DNA of 64,000 nucleotides from Chrysomallon squamiferum (Eukaryota > Mollusca > Gastropoda > Neomphalida > Peltospiridae). The stretch covers positions 28,437,972 through 28,501,971 of the forward strand of contig CM022672.1 in assembly GCA_012295275.1 (NCBI GenBank), read 5' to 3'. Both the position numbers and the translations under genes were made by a program. The notes beneath the pieces are model-generated. The model did not search any database. It was not told the DNA's origin and worked only from the letters and a program-made list of their open reading frames with translations. Below, piece by piece: positions 61,401 through 64,000 of this stretch; within the stretch, counting starts at the first letter, position 1, and each line of letters starts with the position of its first letter.

Positions 61401-64000
61401 AAGTCACTAATATTCAACAGTCTCAGTGTGTTGTACAGCATTGTTAATACAACAACCTCAATAAAACATTCATTGAAATGTTAACAGTTTATTGCACTGT
61501 GTGGTTAATATAGCATCTATGTAACACAGTCATCAGTTTCATTAAAATGTGTATTGCACAATATTGTTAATATAGCATCTATGTAACATAGTCATCAGTT
61601 TCATTAAAATGTGAACTGTGTATTGCACTGTGTGGTTAATGTAACAGTCTCAGTAATATAGTCGTCAGTTTCATTAAAATGTGTATTGCACTGTGTGGTT
61701 AATGTAACAGTCTCAGTAATATAGTTGTCAGTTTCATTAAAATGTGTATAGCACTGTGTGGTTAATATAGCATCTATGTAACATAGTCATCAGTTTCATT
61801 AAAATGTGAACTTTGTATTGCACTGTGTGATTATGGTAACAGTCTCAGTAATATAGTCATCAGTTTCATTAAAATGTGAACTGTGTATTGCACTGTGTGG
61901 TTAATGTAACAGTCTCAGTAATATAGTCATCAGTTTCATTAAAATGTGTATTGCACTGTGTGGTTAATGTAACAGTCTCAGTAATACAGTCATCAGTTTC
62001 ATTAAAATGTGAACTGTGTGGTTATGGTAACAGTCTCAGTAATACAGTCATCAGTTTCATTAAAATGTGAACTGTGTATTGCACTGTGTGGTTAATGTAA
62101 CAGTCTCAGTAATATAGTCATCAGTTTCATTAAAATGTGTATTGCACTGTGTGGTTAATGTAACAGTCTCAGTAATACAGTCATCAGTTTCATTAAAATG
62201 TGAACTGTGTATTGCACTGTGTGGTTAATGTAACAGTCTCAGTAATATAGTCATCAGTTTCATTAAAATGTGAACTGTGTATTGCACTGTGTGGTTAATG
62301 TAACAGTCTCAGTAATACAGTCATCAGTTTCATTAAAATGTGAACTGTGTATTGCACTGTGTGGTTAATGTAACAGTCTCAGTAATACAGTCATCAGTTT
62401 CATTAAAATGTGAACTGTGTATTGCACTGTGTGGTTTAATGTAATAACAGTTTCATTAAAATGTGAACTGTGTATTCAATGTAACATAATACAGTCATCA
62501 GTTTCATTAAAATGTGAACTGTGTATTGCACTGTGTGGTTAATGTAACAGTCTCAGTAATACAGTCATCAGTTTCATTAAAATGTGAACTGTGTATTGCA
62601 CTGTGTGGTTAATGTAACAGTCTCAGTAATACAGTCATCAGTTTCATTCTCTTTCAGTATTTGAGATTATTAACAACTGGACTCTCATCAAGATATTATC
62701 ATATTCTCAGTACTAAATGCTAGGAAAGATAATATTAAACAATGGAGAAATCTTCCACAATATTATAAACTAAGTAACGTGAGAAATATACCAAATTATA
62801 TTAAGCTATGTTTTATATGTTATAAAGATTTTACTATGAACATACTGACTAAATTTTAATTTCTTACGTGAAAAACATATGGTAATCCAGGTTTAAAGTA
62901 TCTAGAAGAACGTGTGAACTTGAAAACAAAAGCTGTTGTAGCAAAAACTACTGACTGGTCAACTGTATGCTCAATTTTCCCAGAAGCCTCCTCTGTGACA
63001 GCTGCTTCCAAGAAGAGACGTCCTCCATTTGGAAACCAAACACTTTCAATGGGAAGCTTCAGCTCCTCTGTTCTCACTTTGAAAACGGCTTCACCTGAAT
63101 CTTTTAACTATAAAAATAAAAGACCTTTATAATATCTGTCATTAATTAAATAACTCTTTCCCATCCACAGCTTTCAAGAATCACAGAAATTATCATCACA
63201 GTTATGAAAAAAAACAACCAGCGAAACGGTTGAGCTGTGTTTTGATTTTGATTTTGATTTACAGCTGAAAACTGCTACTAAATAACAAATTTGGAACTCT
63301 GAAGATTTCTTTTGACCATAATTTTACATTCAAGTATATTACACATGCAGTAAATTGTTCCAGAAACTTTATCATGACTTTTATTTCATAAGGATTTTAA
63401 GCCTATAAAATATTAATATAACTAACATACAGATACACATAAAAACACACACACACAAACAGATAAAGTAGCACATATATACATATTTGTTTCACAGTAA
63501 TAAGTTGACAATATTTAACAAGCAGCATCATTTTATATTTTCGGTGCTACCTGTATACTTCGCTGTTTTCCTATTGTGAAAAGATGCCCATGCCACACTA
63601 GTCCATATGTCACAGTTATGTGCCCTTTGACTGGCTTTCCATAAACATATCTGAAAAGAGATTCATTAAAACAACTATTTATGCTTTTCATGGATATGAG
63701 ATGGAGAAAGAAAGGCTCTTTTTAAATAAGTAATTTAGTTTATATACTGATTTAAATTGCTTCATTATCAAAGTAAATATAAACCAAAAAAATATATATA
63801 TATAGGAAATAAGTAAAAGAAGTAAGAAAGAAAACAAATAAAAACATAAAAAAGGAAGTATGGAAAACAAAGGAAAAGGAAAAATGAACGAAAAATGAAA
63901 ATAAATACTGTAATAAGAATTCATGAATTAAATTTTCTGATTTAATTTTGATAAAATCTTACTGAGCCTGAAGTGTTGCCTGAAACATGCTGACATTTGG
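42277..64000 (-). CDS. C3: Complement C3-like thioester protein (partial; N-terminus beyond right edge; 32 exons)
   Basis: C3 is the central complement opsonin: a secreted protein that, once cleaved, covalently tags surfaces through a thioester. The spliced translation follows vertebrate C3/C4 from MG3 to the stop, about 1,525 residues in my exon sum: MG3-MG6, beta/alpha basic site, anaphylatoxin, MG6-MG7, CUB, thioester domain, MG8/receptor-binding domain, anchor and C-terminal NTR (C345C). The ANATO and NTR domains separate it from alpha-2-macroglobulin and insect TEPs. It has both a C3-like thioester His and a C4-like alpha/gamma cleavage site, as described for some bivalve and horseshoe-crab C3s. 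Exons connect in phase; two introns use GC donors. MG1, MG2 and the signal peptide are outside the window. Confidence 0.92.
44372..47507 (-). CDS. C3: C3-like exons for CUB end, MG8 with C4-like cleavage insert, receptor-binding part
   Basis: Exons: 47346-47507, 46797-46969, 45994-46254, 45172-45259, 44807-44875 and 44372-44477. After LLSQFFQKRTR comes an insert starting KQCQPCSLDCSDDDGEND, very acidic, ending NERRERSVRV. The R-R-E-R|S lies just before VLCIEVCVQYSGERETGMSVLDV, where human C4 has its RRRR alpha/gamma site; human C3 has none. The receptor-binding part ends IQPAKVQVYDYYNPG. The donor after 44,807 is GC (AGAG|GCAAGT), again forced by phase. Confidence 0.85.
45710..45774. repeat. 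13-bp perfect inverted repeat with 39-base loop
   Basis: TTATCACAGGATG (45,710-45,722) is matched by CATCCTGTGATAA (45,762-45,774), within the C3 intron between the cleavage-insert exon and the next. It could be a remnant of a small transposon end pair or a hairpin in the pre-mRNA. The rest of this 734-bp intron shows nothing else. Confidence 0.6.
46378..46425. repeat. CA microsatellite
   Basis: An almost pure (CA)n run of about 35 bp, then imperfect CACA units, in the C3 intron upstream of the cleavage-insert exon. Similar shorter (CA)n tracts lie at 53,518-53,540, about 60,208-60,221 and about 60,277-60,292 in other C3 introns. Confidence 0.85.
47896..50929 (-). CDS. C3: C3-like thioester domain exons
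   Basis: Exons: 50741-50929, 49811-49886, 49335-49491, 48979-49053, 48489-48669 and 47896-48107. The thioester motif PTGCGEQN is intact: the Cys codon is at 50,856-50,858 and the Gln codon at 50,847-50,849. QPSTWLTAFVLKTFSQA and KPDGSFVEDSWVVHKEML follow; the His (codon 49,347-49,349) is in the place of the catalytic His of human C3, which speeds transfer to hydroxyls. SVETTAYALLAYLEMG closes the alpha-alpha barrel. The donor after 48,489 is GC (GATG|GCAAGT), required because only that join preserves the frame. Confidence 0.9.
51124..51785. mobile_element. 662-bp non-autonomous element with long terminal inverted repeats
   Basis: The left end starts GGGTCATTCTGTGTCAAATC and the right end is the inverse of GGGTCATTCCGTGTCAAATC. 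The inverted match runs about 80 bp inwards, through AAACCCGACCGTCTCAGATT, with a small insertion on the right arm. The flanking bases are CTAT on both sides (51,120-51,123 and 51,786-51,789), a likely target duplication. No ORF lies inside. It is in the C3 intron just upstream of the thioester-motif exon. I cannot assign a superfamily. Confidence 0.8.
52031..57420 (-). CDS. C3: C3-like exons for alpha' N-terminus, MG7 and CUB start
   Basis: Exons: 57282-57420 (FPESWWFQDYLLG, matching FPESWLWNVEDL), 56738-56966 (ITTWVLETVGVSEKHGFCVG and VRLEQLEVQVTVYNYLNR), 53167-53376 (CUB-side VSAYSLWGKDAVEKTLKVE) and 52031-52127 (HSDENRQHIELNLDLPVEA). For the last exon I used the acceptor AAG|GTT at 52,128 because it keeps phase 0; the more obvious TAG 5 bp upstream would break the frame. 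An undetected mini-exon is an alternative. Confidence 0.82.
52160..52560. repeat. Degenerate tandem repeat
   Basis: Roughly 45-base units built from ACTAATATAACTACTA and TGTTACTATTTCAACT recur about eight times with many substitutions. It lies in the C3 intron between the last CUB-side exon pair. Non-coding. Confidence 0.6.
54200..56060 (-). pseudogene. Degraded transposase (BED/hAT-like family), multiple frameshifts
   Basis: Minus-strand pieces in order: YEGKKHSKMLKQSEIKSAGN (zinc-finger-like N-terminus with a GKKHS tail), KAELLWTLNNVALYYSYKSA, SSYLINYGLLPQL, LLDRIPSRLVWCKILSALNP, and ILIITGQATVEHGFVINKN. The last matches the LSHGxAxVERGFSVNK block common in invertebrate transposases. Frames change and stops intervene, so it is inactive. 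It lies in the C3 intron between the MG7 exon (56,738) and the CUB-side exon (53,376). Confidence 0.6.
57983..58591 (-). CDS. C3: C3-like exons with beta/alpha cleavage site and anaphylatoxin domain
   Basis: Exons 58477-58591 and 57983-58165. The first encodes KSVRKRSAES, a furin-type RKR|S site where C3 is split into beta and alpha chains. The second encodes ILCCQKGKEIMNATLKMCF ... QCARRYFQCC, with the six-Cys anaphylatoxin pattern CC-C-C-CC. The domain ends QAANATGR; the Arg codon is split across the intron, in the position of the Arg in human LGLAR where convertase releases C3a. A functional convertase site is therefore plausible. Confidence 0.85.
58894..64000 (-). CDS. C3: C3-like exons for MG3 to MG6 (beta chain)
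   Basis: Exons: 63963-64000 (cut by the edge), 63551-63650, 62868-63107, 61067-61264, 60670-60786, 60297-60389, 59931-60131, 59421-59582 and 58894-58968. Anchors: YVYGKPVKGHITVTYG (MG3), FTRSSRYFKPGLPYVFHIDV (MG4; compare FTKTPKYFKPGMPFDLMV in human C3), ITDSTWLEITEQC (MG5; compare ADSVWVDVKDSC) and GLVAVDKAVYML (MG6; compare VLVAVDKGVFVL). The last exon gives RGCGLGGGRDSAS, the Cys-Gly-rich loop before the basic cleavage site. The long intron between 61,265 and 62,867 is mostly a minisatellite. Confidence 0.87.
61440..62650. repeat. 70-bp-unit minisatellite, about 18 copies
   Basis: The unit contains TAACAGTCTCAGTAATACAG, TCATCAGTTTCATTAAAATG, TGAACTGTGTATTGCACTGT and GTGGTTAATG. A shorter variant lacks the GAACTGTGT segment. 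I count about 18 occurrences of CAGTTTCATTAAAAT or close variants. Copies on the right are most alike; those on the left (61.4-61.8 kb) have diverged further. It occupies most of the intron between the MG4 exons of the C3-like gene. Confidence 0.92.

Noticed and set aside
61440-62650. CRISPR-like array of regular repeats
   Set aside because: The units are continuous 70-bp tandem copies without unique spacers, in an animal intron: a minisatellite.

Overview
The window is animal nuclear DNA: strongly AT-rich, with many short phase-consistent GT-AG exons spread over long introns, abundant microsatellites and several transposon families. The gene content (an invertebrate-type C3 with a C4-like third-chain cleavage site, a VWA plus chitin-binding extracellular protein resembling the Pif/BMSP architecture, and UBR4) fits a lophotrochozoan, most plausibly a mollusc. 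The species is an inference. All products were assigned by reading translations against remembered family features; no search was run.

Layout. (1) 1-24,976, minus strand: the 5' part of UBR4, a giant N-recognin E3 ubiquitin ligase. I read 31 exons joining in frame into about 1,399 residues, and the gene runs off the left edge. Its introns carry a nearly intact Pogo/Tigger-type transposon (268-2915), four copies of a TTAA-flanked inverted-repeat element, and a possible Tc1-like remnant. (2) 24,977-33,320: a gene-poor stretch with a GA microsatellite, a degraded hAT transposase, and two small single-exon ORFs facing each other tail to tail (26,891-27,271 plus; 29,250-29,810 minus). These two share a motif and look like diverged paralogues of unknown function. 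(3) 33,321-41,379, plus strand: a complete nine-exon gene for a secreted protein of about 907 residues, with a signal peptide, lysozyme-like domain, VWA, an unassigned beta-rich region, VWA and three peritrophin-A chitin-binding domains. Its introns hold LINE-like and hAT-like remnants. (4) 42,277 to beyond 64,000, minus strand: a complement C3-like thioester protein. I read 32 exons and about 1,525 residues from MG3 to the stop; the N-terminus lies beyond the right edge. Its introns hold an 18-copy minisatellite, a 662-bp element with long terminal inverted repeats, and another degraded transposase.

Functionally, the C3-like protein keeps what an active opsonin needs: a beta/alpha processing site, an anaphylatoxin domain ending in Arg, the GCGEQ thioester, the catalytic His, and an NTR domain. 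It adds a C4-like alpha/gamma cleavage site inside an acidic insert and a very Lys-rich C-terminal tail. The neighbouring VWA/chitin-binding gene converges on it, with under 1 kb between stop codons. Both are predicted extracellular, but nothing in the sequence shows that they act together. The points most worth a second look are the orphan paralogue pair, the lysozyme-like/VWA/chitin-binding architecture with degenerate MIDAS sites, and the three-chain C3 with its basic tail and two GC-AG introns.
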